From: Aliarcobacter sp.
GTDB lineage: Bacteria > Campylobacterota > Campylobacteria > Campylobacterales > Arcobacteraceae
NCBI GenBank assembly: GCA_028690445.1
Contig: JAQVBE010000011.1
Location: 28,143 to 92,142 of the forward strand
DNA length: 64,000 nucleotides
Direction: 5' to 3'
The translations under genes were made by a program, and so were the position numbers. The notes below the pieces were generated by a model, which had not been told where the DNA came from, made no database searches, and worked only from the letters and a program-made list of their open reading frames with translations. Positions 11,001-20,459 of the stretch are shown in pieces. The first letter of the stretch is position 1; each line of letters starts with the position of its first letter.

Positions 11001-11154
11001 CACTGGAGCTGGTGCAAATAGTAGAATTTCTATTGGAACAGGAATTGTTGGGGGAACTTTAACTGCAACAATTTTAGCAATATTCTTTGTTCCTTTATTT
11101 TTTGTTTTAATTAAAAAAGTTTTTTCATCAAAAAAGGCAGGACAAAATGTTTAA
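8020..11154 (+). CDS. RND efflux transporter permease (AcrB/CmeB family)
   Basis: 1044 aa; MLARFFVFRPIFAWVISLVIMIAG; GLLVDDAIVVVENVER; typical RND repeats. Confidence 0.97.
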   Translation: MLARFFVFRPIFAWVISLVIMIAGIVSLYVLPMEQYPDIAPPQINISTTYTGASAQTVENSVTQIIEQQLTGLDGMIYFSSSSSSSGNSRIKITFQQGTDPDIAQVQVQNKVQQILSRLPDDVQRQGLRVVKSQSDFLLLASLYDETEKAEKADIADYLISNLQDSISRLEGVGDVQVFGGQYAMRIWLDPIKLESYKLMPSDIESAISAQNSQASAGKLGGLPVINNQQLSVTVTTRSKFKTVSEFENILVKHNSNGSFVKLKDVARIEIGAQTYSNITALNGKPSSGIAIQLASGANAIKTANSIKALLNKYEGNLPVGYKIDYPRDTTLFIQASINEVVKTLFEAILLVVFVMYIFLKSWRATLIPAIAVPVVLLGTFGILNILGYSINTLTMFGVVLSIGLLVDDAIVVVENVERNMREKKLPAKEATIISMQEITSALVGVATVLSVVFLPMAFFSGSTGVIYRQFSVTIISSMILSVIVALTLTPALCATILKPHDENEKQKGFTHWFGNKFDSITSRYKNGVTKVLQTPIRWMIIYVGIIGLLAFVFIKLPTSFLPKEDQGSLMIQYTLPVGAITSRTVEVAEKIKDYFLKEEAHNINSIFTISGYSSNSSGQNIGTAYISLKSWEERPDISSRSDIIGRRAAVIFANPTSPYFIRDAKVISMNPPVVQGLGQTDGFEFQLQADAITSRITLAEVKEKILLEAGQNNKINSIRADGSDETPQLKIEYDTEKALSLGLSMSDIDYTLSAAWAGIYVNDFIDRSRVKRVYIQGDAPFRSKPEDLYTWKVRNINGTMTSFSEFATTKWEYGPEELSRYNGFASYQIQGSANSGISSGSAMNEMDKIADKLSNGTMHSWSGLSYQERLSTGQSGLLYAVSILIIFLCLAALYESWSVPFSILMVVPLGIVGAVLAVYFRGLDNDVYFQVALLTTIGLAAKNAILIVEFVDTSYKNGKPLLEAAVEGATLRLRPIMMTSLAFIAGIMPLALSTGAGANSRISIGTGIVGGTLTATILAIFFVPLFFVLIKKVFSSKKAGQNV

Positions 11155-12571
11155 AAAAACCATTTCAATAGCTCTTGCTTCAACTCTTTTCAGTGGTTGT
11201 TTTTCTTTAGAGCCAAAATTAGAACCATTAGATTCTAAGGTTATTCCCCTTGAATGGAACACTCCAGTTGAAGCAAAAAACCAAGAAGATTTAACTCAAA
11301 TAAAACCTTCATGGGAAGATTTTGTTCAAAATGATACTTTGAAAAAAGTTGTTGACCTAGCTATAAAAAATAACAGAGATTTAAAAATAGCTCTTTTAAA
11401 TATCCAATCAGTAAGGGCAACATATAGAATTTCAAACTCTGATAGTTTTCCAACCCTTGAAGCAAATGGTGATATGAAAAATACAAAAACCATAAACTCT
11501 TCAAATGGAACTTCGATTTCACATAATTATTCTGCAAATATATCAGCTTCTTACGAAATAGATTTATTTGGAAAAATACAAAGTCTAAATGAAAGTGCCT
11601 TACAAAGTTATCTTTCAACACAATTTGCAGCAAATACAGTAAAAGTTAGTTTGATTTCTGAGACAATTAACGCATGGCTTACATTAGCAACCCACAATGA
11701 ACAATTGAAACTTTCAATGCAAACAGTTGAAAACCTACAAAAAGCTTATGAACTAACACAAAAAAAGTTTAATGCAGGTGTGATTTCTCAAGCTGATGTA
11801 TTAGATGCAAGTGCCTCACTAAAAGAAGCTCAAATAAATGTTATTTCATATAACACAATGATAAAACAAGATAAAAATGCACTAGAACTACTTATTTCTC
11901 AACCTTTAAATGATGAGTTTTTACCAAAAGAGTTTAAAGAGTATGAAAATTGGCTAATGATTGTAAAAGCTGGAATTTCATCAAAAGTTTTATTAACACG
12001 ACCAGATATAATGGAAGCAGAACATAACCTAAAAGCAAAAAATGCAAATATTGGAGCTGCAAGAGCTGCCTTTTTCCCATCGATTTCACTAACTGCAAAT
12101 ACAGGAATTGCTAGTAAATCTCTCTCTTCACTTTTTGATGGAGGAGCGCAAAGTGTATGGTCTTTTTCACCAAATATAACTCTTCCAATATTTAATGGTG
12201 GACAAAATAGTGCAAACTTGGATTATACTTATGCACAAAGGGATATAGCTCTAAATCAATATGAAAAAACTATCCAAACAGCATTTAAAGAAGTAAATGA
12301 TGCACTGGCAACTAGAGCCACAATAAATGAGCAAATAAATAAACAAAAAGAAGTTGTAGAAGCTGTTTCTAAAAGTCATAATTTAGCACTTGGAGCTTAC
12401 AAAGTAGGAACTGGCTCATATTTAAATGTTTTAATTTCACAAAGAACTTTATATTCAGCCCAACAAAATTTGATTAATAAATACCAAGAAGATTTAACAA
12501 ATCGAGTAAGTTTGTATAGTACGCTTGGAGGAAATGAAAAAGTTGAAGAGATAAATAAAGAGAATCAATGA
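11147..12571 (+). CDS. RND efflux outer membrane lipoprotein (OprM/CmeC family)
   Basis: Lipobox LFSGC; TolC/OprM-type repeats (FPTLEANG, FPSISLTANTG). Confidence 0.95.
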   Translation: MFKKTISIALASTLFSGCFSLEPKLEPLDSKVIPLEWNTPVEAKNQEDLTQIKPSWEDFVQNDTLKKVVDLAIKNNRDLKIALLNIQSVRATYRISNSDSFPTLEANGDMKNTKTINSSNGTSISHNYSANISASYEIDLFGKIQSLNESALQSYLSTQFAANTVKVSLISETINAWLTLATHNEQLKLSMQTVENLQKAYELTQKKFNAGVISQADVLDASASLKEAQINVISYNTMIKQDKNALELLISQPLNDEFLPKEFKEYENWLMIVKAGISSKVLLTRPDIMEAEHNLKAKNANIGAARAAFFPSISLTANTGIASKSLSSLFDGGAQSVWSFSPNITLPIFNGGQNSANLDYTYAQRDIALNQYEKTIQTAFKEVNDALATRATINEQINKQKEVVEAVSKSHNLALGAYKVGTGSYLNVLISQRTLYSAQQNLINKYQEDLTNRVSLYSTLGGNEKVEEINKENQ

Positions 12572-12792
12572 ATATAGAGTTTAGATTTTTGCAAAAAGCG
12601 ATTCTTGCTAAAAACTACATTAGCTTCACTTACGGAAATCAAAGTTTTAAAAATATTAAACCTTTAAAACTTGATTCTAAAAATAGACTTTTTTGTGATA
12701 AAGGTAATAGAATCATTATTAACCTTCGTCATTTTATTTCCCCAAACTCTTCCCAACCAAATACCCACTCGCCCACGCAAATTGAAGATTAA
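12568..12792 (+). CDS. Small hypothetical protein (possible WYL-like fragment); 3' end overlaps the convergent gene
   Basis: 4-bp overlap with the upstream stop; FLQKAILAKNYISFTYGNQSFKNIKPLKL resembles the start of WYL domains. Confidence 0.5.
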   Translation: MNIEFRFLQKAILAKNYISFTYGNQSFKNIKPLKLDSKNRLFCDKGNRIIINLRHFISPNSSQPNTHSPTQIED

Positions 12793-13960
12793 AACCTCCC
12801 CTATTTCCCACTATATCCAGAACTTCTCCAGCAAAGTATAGATTTTTTACTAACTTACTCTCATAAGTTTTATTATCCACCTCAGCGGTTCTAACACCTC
12901 CACCACTTGCTTCTGCGTGTCCAAAACCTTGTGTATCTACAACTTTCATTTTCCATTGGTTTAACTGATAGGCTAATGCTTTGATTTGTTTTGCGTTTAC
13001 ATCGGCAGCTTTTGTATCTATATTAATTTTACAAATATCTAATAAAACTGGTGCTATTTTATTTGATACCATTCCTGTTAAAATATCTACTGCTTTTTGA
13101 GTTGGGATAGTTTTGAATAGTGTTTGGATTTGGTCGGCTAAGTCATTTCTATTTATTTTTGGGAAAAAGTTTATAGCTATTTTTACATCATGATAAGAAC
13201 TTAGATTTAAAACTGCTAATTGAGAAATATCAAGTATTGCAAAACCTGAAACTCCATAACTTGTAAATAACACATCGCCAAAAATCTCTTGTTCTAAATT
13301 TCCATTTATAAACAAACTTACATTACACTCTTTTTTTACGCCTTGAAGTTTTCCATTGTAAGTATTATCTGTTTGAAGTCCTACAAGTGAAGGATAAGTT
13401 GGGTTGAAACTATGTCCAAATTTTGAAGCGAAATCCAAACCACTTTCGTTTGCATTTAGTTGTGGCGCTGCTCCTAAACCATTTGAGATTAGGATTTTGT
13501 CGTAGTTTTTGTATTCTAGCTCATCGGTTTTTATTGTAAATTTCTCTTCTACTTTTTCTATATCTTTTATGAAGTGTTCTAAGTAGATATTTACTCCTAA
13601 CTCTTTTAATGCCAACTCCAAAAGATTTACTACTGATTTTGCTTCATTTGACAAAGGATATACTTTTCCACTTGGTTTTATATCAAGTAAAAGTCCAATA
13701 CTTTTGCAAAACTTCTCAAAGACTTTAAAATCAAACTCTTTTAGTGCATGGTTTACAAAATCTGGATTTTCACCTATATAGTTTTTTGAAGTGATTGTTG
13801 TATTTGAGATATTACATCTTCCATTTCCCGAAGCTAATATCTTTTTACCTATACTTTTATTTGCATCAAATATATCAATGTGTAAGTTTTTATTTAATCT
13901 TTTGGCGGTAATAGCAGCCATTATTCCTGCTGCTCCTGCGCCTATTATTGCTATTTTCAA
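12734..13960 (-). CDS. NAD(P)/FAD-dependent oxidoreductase, HI0933/YhiN family
   Basis: IAIIGAGAAGIMAAI; GNGRCNISN; FAGEVLDIVGNRGGFNLQFAWASG. Confidence 0.93.
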   Translation of the reverse strand: MKIAIIGAGAAGIMAAITAKRLNKNLHIDIFDANKSIGKKILASGNGRCNISNTTITSKNYIGENPDFVNHALKEFDFKVFEKFCKSIGLLLDIKPSGKVYPLSNEAKSVVNLLELALKELGVNIYLEHFIKDIEKVEEKFTIKTDELEYKNYDKILISNGLGAAPQLNANESGLDFASKFGHSFNPTYPSLVGLQTDNTYNGKLQGVKKECNVSLFINGNLEQEIFGDVLFTSYGVSGFAILDISQLAVLNLSSYHDVKIAINFFPKINRNDLADQIQTLFKTIPTQKAVDILTGMVSNKIAPVLLDICKINIDTKAADVNAKQIKALAYQLNQWKMKVVDTQGFGHAEASGGGVRTAEVDNKTYESKLVKNLYFAGEVLDIVGNRGGFNLQFAWASGYLVGKSLGK

Positions 13961-13969
13961 ATTTTTCCT

Positions 13970-14299
13970 TTAGTAAAACACTGCAAACCAAATAGTTGGT
14001 TCATTTAAACTTGTAAACTTAACCCTATGTTTTTCCATTGCTTCAATATTTAAACAATCACCTTTTTTTAATTCCACTTCCCTATTCTCAAACTCAAGTA
14101 TTGCAAAACCTTCTAAAAGTAAAATAAATTCACTTTTTTCTTGCTCATACCAAAAATTTTCTGGTGAAGTTTGACCATTTGAAACTATTTTTTCTATTTT
14201 TATTGTTTCATTTTTGAAAATTTCAAAAAAAAATTCTTCTGTTTTATCTACTATTATTTTCTCAAAAATGTTATACTTTTCCATATAAAAACTGTCCAA
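13970..14299 (-). CDS. Cupin-domain protein
   Basis: 109 aa; FILLLEGFAILEFENREVELKKGDCLNIEAMEKHRV. Confidence 0.8.
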   Translation of the reverse strand: MDSFYMEKYNIFEKIIVDKTEEFFFEIFKNETIKIEKIVSNGQTSPENFWYEQEKSEFILLLEGFAILEFENREVELKKGDCLNIEAMEKHRVKFTSLNEPTIWFAVFY

Positions 14300-14380
14300 G
14301 ATGTTGATTTATTGGTATTTTAACTTAAATTTACTTAATCATCTGATATAATCTTGACAGATTTAATTGAGTTATTAATC

Positions 14381-14405
14381 TACACCCTATTTAAAGGGTA
14401 TTATA
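14381..14405. promoter_or_regulatory. Candidate operator dyad upstream of metY
   Basis: TACACCCTATTTAAAGGGTATTATA: imperfect dyad ACCC-N8-GGGT, 20 bp upstream of the -35 box. Confidence 0.35.
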
Positions 14406-14424
14406 TTAATTGTGATTAAATTAC

Positions 14425-14453
14425 TTGACATTGATAAAAAAATGTTCTATAAT
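14425..14453 (+). promoter_or_regulatory. Sigma70-type promoter of metY
   Basis: TTGACA-N17-TATAAT, exact consensus at both boxes. Confidence 0.85.
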
Positions 14454-14496
14454 TTCAACATATAAAGAAAATAACAAAAAAAATGAAAGGGAAAAA

Positions 14497-15765
14497 ATGC
14501 AAAACGAAACTATAGCAATACATGCAGGTTATAACAAAAAAGAAGGTTATGGAACAATGAGCGTTCCAATTTCTCAAACAACTGCTTATGCATTTAGAGA
14601 TTCTGAACATGCGGCAAATTTATTTGCCCTAAAAGAATTAGGTCCAATCTATACTAGATTAAATAACCCAACAACTGATGTTTTAGAACAAAGATTTGCA
14701 GCCCTTGAAGGTGGAGCAGCTGCTATTTGTACATCTTCTGGACAAGCAGCATCATTTTATGCAATTGCAAATGTAGCTGAAGCGGGAGATAATATTCTTA
14801 TTTCTGATAAATTATACGGTGGAAGCGTTACTTTATTAACTTACACTATGAAAAGATTTGGAATTACAGCAAAAGTATTTAAAAGTGATGATGCTTCTGA
14901 TTTAGAAAGTTTAATTGATAATAGAACAAAAGCTATTTATTTTGAATCATTATCAAACCCTCAAATTGCAATTCCTGATGTGGAAAAAATTGCAACTATT
15001 GGGAAAAAACATGGTGTTTTAACTATTTGTGATAATACAGTTGCAAGTGCTGCTTTATTTAATCCAATTAAATGGGGAATTGATGTTGTAGTTCATTCAA
15101 CTTCAAAATACACAAATGGTCAAGGAACTGCAATTGGTGGTATTGTAGTAGAAAGAGACGGATTAGCTGAATTCTTTAAAGCTAACTCAAATAGATATTC
15201 ACACTTTACAACTCCTGATGAGTCATATCATGGATTAGTTTATACGGATGTTCCTCTTCCAAATTTTTGTTTAAGAATTAGATTATCACTTTTAAGAGAT
15301 ATTGGAGCAGTTCCAGCACCTTTTAATTCATGGTTATTAATTCAAACATTAGAAACATTAAGTTTAAGAGTTGATAAACACTCTGATAATGCTTTAGTAG
15401 TTGCAAAATTCCTAGAGTCACATCCAAAAGTAAAAGCTGTAAATTATCCAGGATTAGAGTCAAATAAATATTATGATAGAGCTCAAAAATATTTCAAAGG
15501 TGGAAAATCATCAGGACTTATCTCTTTTGATGTTGAATCATTTGAAGAAGCAAAAAGAGTAATTGATAGTGCAAAACTATTTAGTGTAGTTGTAAATATT
15601 GGAGATAGTAAATCACTTATTGTTCATCCAGCATCTACAACTCACTCACAAATGAGTCCTGAAGATTTAGTAAAAGCTGGTGTAAATCCTGTAACGATTA
15701 GACTTTCTATTGGTTTAGAAAACACAATTGATCTTATTGAAGATTTAAACCAAGCACTGAATTAA
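14497..15765 (+). CDS. metY: O-acetylhomoserine sulfhydrylase / aminocarboxypropyltransferase
   Basis: MQNETIAIHAGY; PLP motif STSKYTNGQGTAIGG. The track start at 14425 lies in the promoter; ATG at 14497 has RBS GAAAGGGA. Confidence 0.93.
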   Translation: MQNETIAIHAGYNKKEGYGTMSVPISQTTAYAFRDSEHAANLFALKELGPIYTRLNNPTTDVLEQRFAALEGGAAAICTSSGQAASFYAIANVAEAGDNILISDKLYGGSVTLLTYTMKRFGITAKVFKSDDASDLESLIDNRTKAIYFESLSNPQIAIPDVEKIATIGKKHGVLTICDNTVASAALFNPIKWGIDVVVHSTSKYTNGQGTAIGGIVVERDGLAEFFKANSNRYSHFTTPDESYHGLVYTDVPLPNFCLRIRLSLLRDIGAVPAPFNSWLLIQTLETLSLRVDKHSDNALVVAKFLESHPKVKAVNYPGLESNKYYDRAQKYFKGGKSSGLISFDVESFEEAKRVIDSAKLFSVVVNIGDSKSLIVHPASTTHSQMSPEDLVKAGVNPVTIRLSIGLENTIDLIEDLNQALN

Positions 15766-15769
15766 GAAA

Positions 15770-16183
15770 ATGCCATTAATATCAACAAAAGGTGTATACG
15801 GATTAACTGCCATGTATGAGTTAAGTAAGCATCAAGCAGATACTCCAATGCAAATCAAGGATATATCTGCAAATGCTAATATCCCTCAAAATTACTTAGA
15901 ACAACTTTTAAGTAAATTAAGAAGAGCAGACCTTGTAAAAAGTATACGAGGTGCAAGGGGAGGATATGTACTTGCTAGAAGTGCTAAGGAGATTAAGATA
16001 GTTGATATTCTAATCGCTTTAGAAGATGATATTAAGATAATTGACACAAAAGCTGAAAATCCAATCTTGAATATCTTTTTTGATGAATCAAAAAATAGTA
16101 TGAAAAAAATCTTTGATGTTTCTCTAGACAAGTTAGATGAATATCAAGAAAAATACAATAAATTTTTACATTACAACATATAA
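15770..16183 (+). CDS. Rrf2-family regulator, CymR-like (no cysteines)
   Basis: ISTKGVYGLTAMYELSK...YLEQLLSKLRRADLVKSIRGARGGYVL; no Cys residues; C-terminus HYNI. Confidence 0.9.
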   Translation: MPLISTKGVYGLTAMYELSKHQADTPMQIKDISANANIPQNYLEQLLSKLRRADLVKSIRGARGGYVLARSAKEIKIVDILIALEDDIKIIDTKAENPILNIFFDESKNSMKKIFDVSLDKLDEYQEKYNKFLHYNI

Positions 16184-16194
16184 AGGAAAACAAA

Positions 16195-17127
16195 ATGAAA
16201 TATGCAAATAACATAACAGAATTAATCGGTAACACACCTTTAGTAAAATTACAAGGTGCAAGTAATACAAGTGGAGCAACAGTTTTAGGTAAATGTGAAT
16301 TTATGAATCCATCACATTCTGTAAAAGATAGAATTGGTACAAACATGATAAATGCAGCTTTAAAAGCTGGATTAATTAAAGAAGGTACAACTGTAATTGA
16401 ACCAACAAGTGGAAATACAGGAATTGCCTTAGCTTCTGTTTGTGCAGCTTTAGGAATTAAATTAGTTCTTACAATGCCTTCATCAATGAGTATTGAAAGA
16501 AGAAGATTATTAAAAGCTTTAGGAGCTGAATTAGTATTAACTGCACCTGAAAAAGGAATGAAAGGTGCTATTGAAAAAGCTGTTGAATTACAAGAAGCAA
16601 CTCCAAATTCTTTTATTCCTCAACAATTTGCAAATGCAGCAAACCCAGAAATTCACAGACTTACAACTGCAAAAGAGATTTTAGCAGATACAGATGGAAA
16701 AATTGATATTTTTGTAGCTGCTATTGGAACAGGTGGAACAATTACAGGAACGGGTGAAGTTTTAAAAGCTCACAATCCAAATATTCAAATTATTGCAGTT
16801 GAGCCAGATGCATCACCTGTTTTAAGTGGTGGAAAACCAGGACCTCATAAAATCCAAGGAATTGGAGCTGGGTTTGTACCAGATGTTTTAAATACAAAAG
16901 TTTACAATGAAGTTATTCAAGTATCAAATGATGATGCAATTGCAACTTCAAGAAAAATCGCTCAAAAAGAAGGATTATTAGTTGGTATTTCTGCTGGTGC
17001 GAATATTTATGCTGCAGAATTAATCGCATCAAGACCTGAAAATAAAGGTAAAACTGTTGTTACAATTTTATGTGACACAGGTGAGAGATATCTAAGTTCT
17101 GGTTTATATGATTATGATGAAGAGTAA
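16195..17127 (+). CDS. cysK: Cysteine synthase A
   Basis: ITELIGNTPLVKL; PTSGNTGIALA; GTGGTITGTG. Confidence 0.96.
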   Translation: MKYANNITELIGNTPLVKLQGASNTSGATVLGKCEFMNPSHSVKDRIGTNMINAALKAGLIKEGTTVIEPTSGNTGIALASVCAALGIKLVLTMPSSMSIERRRLLKALGAELVLTAPEKGMKGAIEKAVELQEATPNSFIPQQFANAANPEIHRLTTAKEILADTDGKIDIFVAAIGTGGTITGTGEVLKAHNPNIQIIAVEPDASPVLSGGKPGPHKIQGIGAGFVPDVLNTKVYNEVIQVSNDDAIATSRKIAQKEGLLVGISAGANIYAAELIASRPENKGKTVVTILCDTGERYLSSGLYDYDEE

Positions 17128-17170
17128 GAACTCTTTATCGTAATTGCTTTAATTAATTATAGGAAAACAA

Positions 17171-17401
17171 ATGCACGAAAAACCGTATAGATCGGTTGTA
17201 AAAGCCATATCATGGCGAACAGTCGGAACAATTGACACAATGATTGTTTCTTATTTTATTACTGGAAATTTAATTATGGCAGCTTCAATTGGTTCAATTG
17301 AAGTAGTTACAAAAATGGCTTTATACTATTTTCACGAAAGAGCTTGGAATAAGTTATCTTTTGGAAAAGTAAAACCACCAGAAACTGATTATCAAATTTA
17401 G
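17171..17401 (+). CDS. DUF2061 membrane protein
   Basis: SVVKAISWRTVGTIDTMIVSYFITGN...KMALYYFHERAWNKLSFG. Confidence 0.9.
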   Translation: MHEKPYRSVVKAISWRTVGTIDTMIVSYFITGNLIMAASIGSIEVVTKMALYYFHERAWNKLSFGKVKPPETDYQI

Positions 17402-17409
17402 GTTATAAA

Positions 17410-18114
17410 ATGAGTAATAAAGAATTAATACAAAATATAAATAAGGAGTTAGAAAATAAATCTACACAGGAAGTGATAGAGTATTTTTTAACAAAATTCG
17501 GAAATGTAGCACTAAGCTCAAGCTTAGCAGCAGAAGACCAAGTTTTGACAGATGTTATTTTAAAACAAAATAAGAATGCAACAATATTTACATTGGATAC
17601 AGGAAGATTACACCCTGAAACTTATGATGTTATGGATGCAACAAATTTAAAATATGGTGTAAAAATTGATGTATTTTTCCCAAACAGTCAAGAAGTACAA
17701 GAGTTATATCAAACTCAAGGTGTAAATGGTCACTATGAAAGTATAAACAACAGAAAAAACTGCTGTAATATTAGAAAAATTGAACCTTTAAAAAGAGCTT
17801 TAAAAGATGTTGAAGTTTGGATTACAGGACTAAGAGCTGCTCAAAGTATTACAAGAGTTGATATGCCTTTAGTTGAGTGGGATGAAAACTTCAAAGTAAT
17901 AAAAGTAAATCCTTTGATTAACTGGAGTGAAGAAAATGTGTGGGATTATATAAAAGAAAATAAAGTTCCTTATAATAAACTTCACGATAAGGGCTTTCCA
18001 AGTATTGGATGCGCTCCTTGTACACGAGCTATCAAAGATGGTGAAGATATAAGAGCTGGAAGATGGTGGTGGGAAAACCCTGAACACAAAGAGTGTGGTT
18101 TACACAAGAAATAA
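17410..18114 (+). CDS. cysH: Phosphoadenylyl/adenylyl-sulfate reductase
   Basis: [14 protein letters not shown]...CxxC 4Fe-4S motif (NCCNIRK; CAPCTR); ECGLH tail. Confidence 0.94.
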   Translation: MSNKELIQNINKELENKSTQEVIEYFLTKFGNVALSSSLAAEDQVLTDVILKQNKNATIFTLDTGRLHPETYDVMDATNLKYGVKIDVFFPNSQEVQELYQTQGVNGHYESINNRKNCCNIRKIEPLKRALKDVEVWITGLRAAQSITRVDMPLVEWDENFKVIKVNPLINWSEENVWDYIKENKVPYNKLHDKGFPSIGCAPCTRAIKDGEDIRAGRWWWENPEHKECGLHKK

Positions 18115-18128
18115 TGGAGAATACTAAA

Positions 18129-19040
18129 ATGATAAGTACAGAAAGATTAACTCATTTAAAACAGCTTGAAGCTGAATCAATTCATATTATTAGAGAAGTT
18201 GTTGCTGAATTTGGCAATCCTGTAATGATGTATTCAGTTGGTAAAGACTCAGCGGTTATGTTACATCTTGCATTAAAAGCTTTTGCACCTGCAAAGTTAC
18301 CATTTCCACTTTTACATGTGGATACTTTATGGAAATTTAAAGAGATGATTGCATTTAGAGACCAAAGAGCAAAAGAAGAAGGTTTTGAACTTTTAGTTCA
18401 TACAAATCCAGAAGGTATTGCAAATAATGTAGGACCATTTACTCATGGGAGCGCTGTTCATACAGACATTATGAAAACACAAGGTTTAAAACAAGCATTA
18501 AACAAGTATAAATTTGATGCTGTTTTTGGTGGTGCTAGACGTGATGAAGAGAAAAGTAGAGCAAAAGAGAGAATCTACTCTTTTAGAGATAAAAATCATA
18601 GATGGGATCCAAAAAATCAAAGACCAGAACTTTGGAATGTTTACAATGGTAGAGTTCATAAAGGTGAATCTATAAGAGTTTTCCCTATTTCAAACTGGAC
18701 AGAACTAGATGTTTGGCAATATATTTATCTTGAAGGTATTCCAATCGTTCCTTTATATTTTGCTGCAAAAAGACCAGTTGTTGAAAAAGATGGTGTTAAA
18801 ATCATGGTTGATGATGAAAGAATGCCAATAGGTCCTGATGATGTTATAAAAGAAGAGATGGTAAGATTTAGAACTCTTGGATGTTATCCACTAACAGGAG
18901 CAGTTGATTCAACAGCAACAACACTACCTGAAATTATTCAAGAGATGTTATTAACAAAAACAAGCGAAAGACAAGGAAGAGTTATTGATAATGACTCAGC
19001 TGGTTCAATGGAAAAGAAAAAAATAGAGGGGTACTTTTAG
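18129..19040 (+). CDS. cysD: Sulfate adenylyltransferase subunit 2
   Basis: [33 protein letters not shown]; start chosen after GGAG rather than the track start at 18093. Confidence 0.96.
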   Translation: MISTERLTHLKQLEAESIHIIREVVAEFGNPVMMYSVGKDSAVMLHLALKAFAPAKLPFPLLHVDTLWKFKEMIAFRDQRAKEEGFELLVHTNPEGIANNVGPFTHGSAVHTDIMKTQGLKQALNKYKFDAVFGGARRDEEKSRAKERIYSFRDKNHRWDPKNQRPELWNVYNGRVHKGESIRVFPISNWTELDVWQYIYLEGIPIVPLYFAAKRPVVEKDGVKIMVDDERMPIGPDDVIKEEMVRFRTLGCYPLTGAVDSTATTLPEIIQEMLLTKTSERQGRVIDNDSAGSMEKKKIEGYF

Positions 19041-19041
19041 G

Positions 19042-20451
19042 ATGTCAAATTTAGAAACAAAAATAGCTAACGATATAGAGGCGTACTTAAAAGAGCATGA
19101 GAATAAACAACTATTAAGATTTATTACTTGTGGAAGTGTTGATGATGGAAAATCTACGTTAATTGGAAGACTATTACACGATTCAAAAATGATTTTTGAA
19201 GACCAATTAGCTGCTATTAAAAATGATAGTAAAAAAGCTGGAACGACTGAGGGTGAGTTTGACTTAGCTTTATTAGTTGATGGTTTACAATCGGAGAGAG
19301 AACAAGGTATTACGATTGATGTTGCTTATAGATATTTTACAACTGATAAAAGAAAATTTATCATTGCAGATACTCCAGGGCATGAACAATATACTAGAAA
19401 TATGGCAACAGGAGCAAGTACTGCTGACTTAGCAATTATTTTAATTGATGCTAGATATGGTGTTCAAACACAAACAAGACGACATTCATTTATCGCAAAA
19501 TTACTTGGGATTCATCATATCGTAGTTGCTGTTAATAAGATGGATTTAGTTGATTTTAGTGAAGATAGATACAATGAAATTTGTGCTTCTTATTTGGAAT
19601 TTGCAAAAGAATTAGGAATGACAGAAGATATTACGTTAATTCCATTATCTGCACTAAATGGGGACAATGTTGTAAATGTAAGCCCTAAATCACCTTGGTA
19701 CAAAGGTGATACTTTAATGCATGTTTTAGAAACTATTAAAATTGATGAAGATAGAGATTTAGTTCACTTTAGACTTCCTGTTCAATATGTAAATAGACCA
19801 AATCTAAACTTTAGAGGGTTTTGTGGAACAATTGCAAGTGGAATTATCAAAGTTGGTGATCCAATCACTGTTTTACCATCAGGAAAAAGCTCAACTGTAA
19901 AAGAAATCGTAACTTACGATGGAAATTTAGAATATGCTTATGCACAACAAGCAATTACACTTACTTTAAATGATGAAATAGATATTTCAAGAGGTGACAC
20001 AATTGTAAAAAGTGATGAGCAACCAGATCATGCGTGTGCATTAGATGTTGATATTGTATGGATGAGTGAAGAACCTCTTATAAAAGGTAAACAATATTTT
20101 ATAAAAAGAGCAACAACTCAAACAGTTGGAACTATTGATAAATTCTATTATAAAACAGATGTAAACACTTTAGAGCAAAGTGAAGCAAATGTTTTAAATC
20201 TAAATGAGATTGCACATGCAAAATTAGATTTAGAACAAAATATCGCTTTTGATGCTTATGATAAAAATAAAGTTATGGGAAGTTTTATCATTATTGATAG
20301 AATTACAAATAACACAGTTGGTGCTGGAATGATTAGAAATAAATCAATTGACCAAAGCAAAAAGGATACTCAATATTCAGAATTTGAAATTGAATTTAAC
20401 GCTCTTGTGAGAAAACATTTCCCTCATTGGGAAGCTAAAGAAATTTTTTAA
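19042..20451 (+). CDS. cysN: Sulfate adenylyltransferase subunit 1 (GTPase)
   Basis: [33 protein letters not shown]. Confidence 0.97.
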   Translation: MSNLETKIANDIEAYLKEHENKQLLRFITCGSVDDGKSTLIGRLLHDSKMIFEDQLAAIKNDSKKAGTTEGEFDLALLVDGLQSEREQGITIDVAYRYFTTDKRKFIIADTPGHEQYTRNMATGASTADLAIILIDARYGVQTQTRRHSFIAKLLGIHHIVVAVNKMDLVDFSEDRYNEICASYLEFAKELGMTEDITLIPLSALNGDNVVNVSPKSPWYKGDTLMHVLETIKIDEDRDLVHFRLPVQYVNRPNLNFRGFCGTIASGIIKVGDPITVLPSGKSSTVKEIVTYDGNLEYAYAQQAITLTLNDEIDISRGDTIVKSDEQPDHACALDVDIVWMSEEPLIKGKQYFIKRATTQTVGTIDKFYYKTDVNTLEQSEANVLNLNEIAHAKLDLEQNIAFDAYDKNKVMGSFIIIDRITNNTVGAGMIRNKSIDQSKKDTQYSEFEIEFNALVRKHFPHWEAKEIF

Positions 20452-20459
20452 GAAATTTT

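Noticed and set aside
16032-16346. 104-aa minus-strand ORF across the cymR-like/cysK junction
   Set aside because: Overlaps two conserved genes and their junction; no homology signal recognised.
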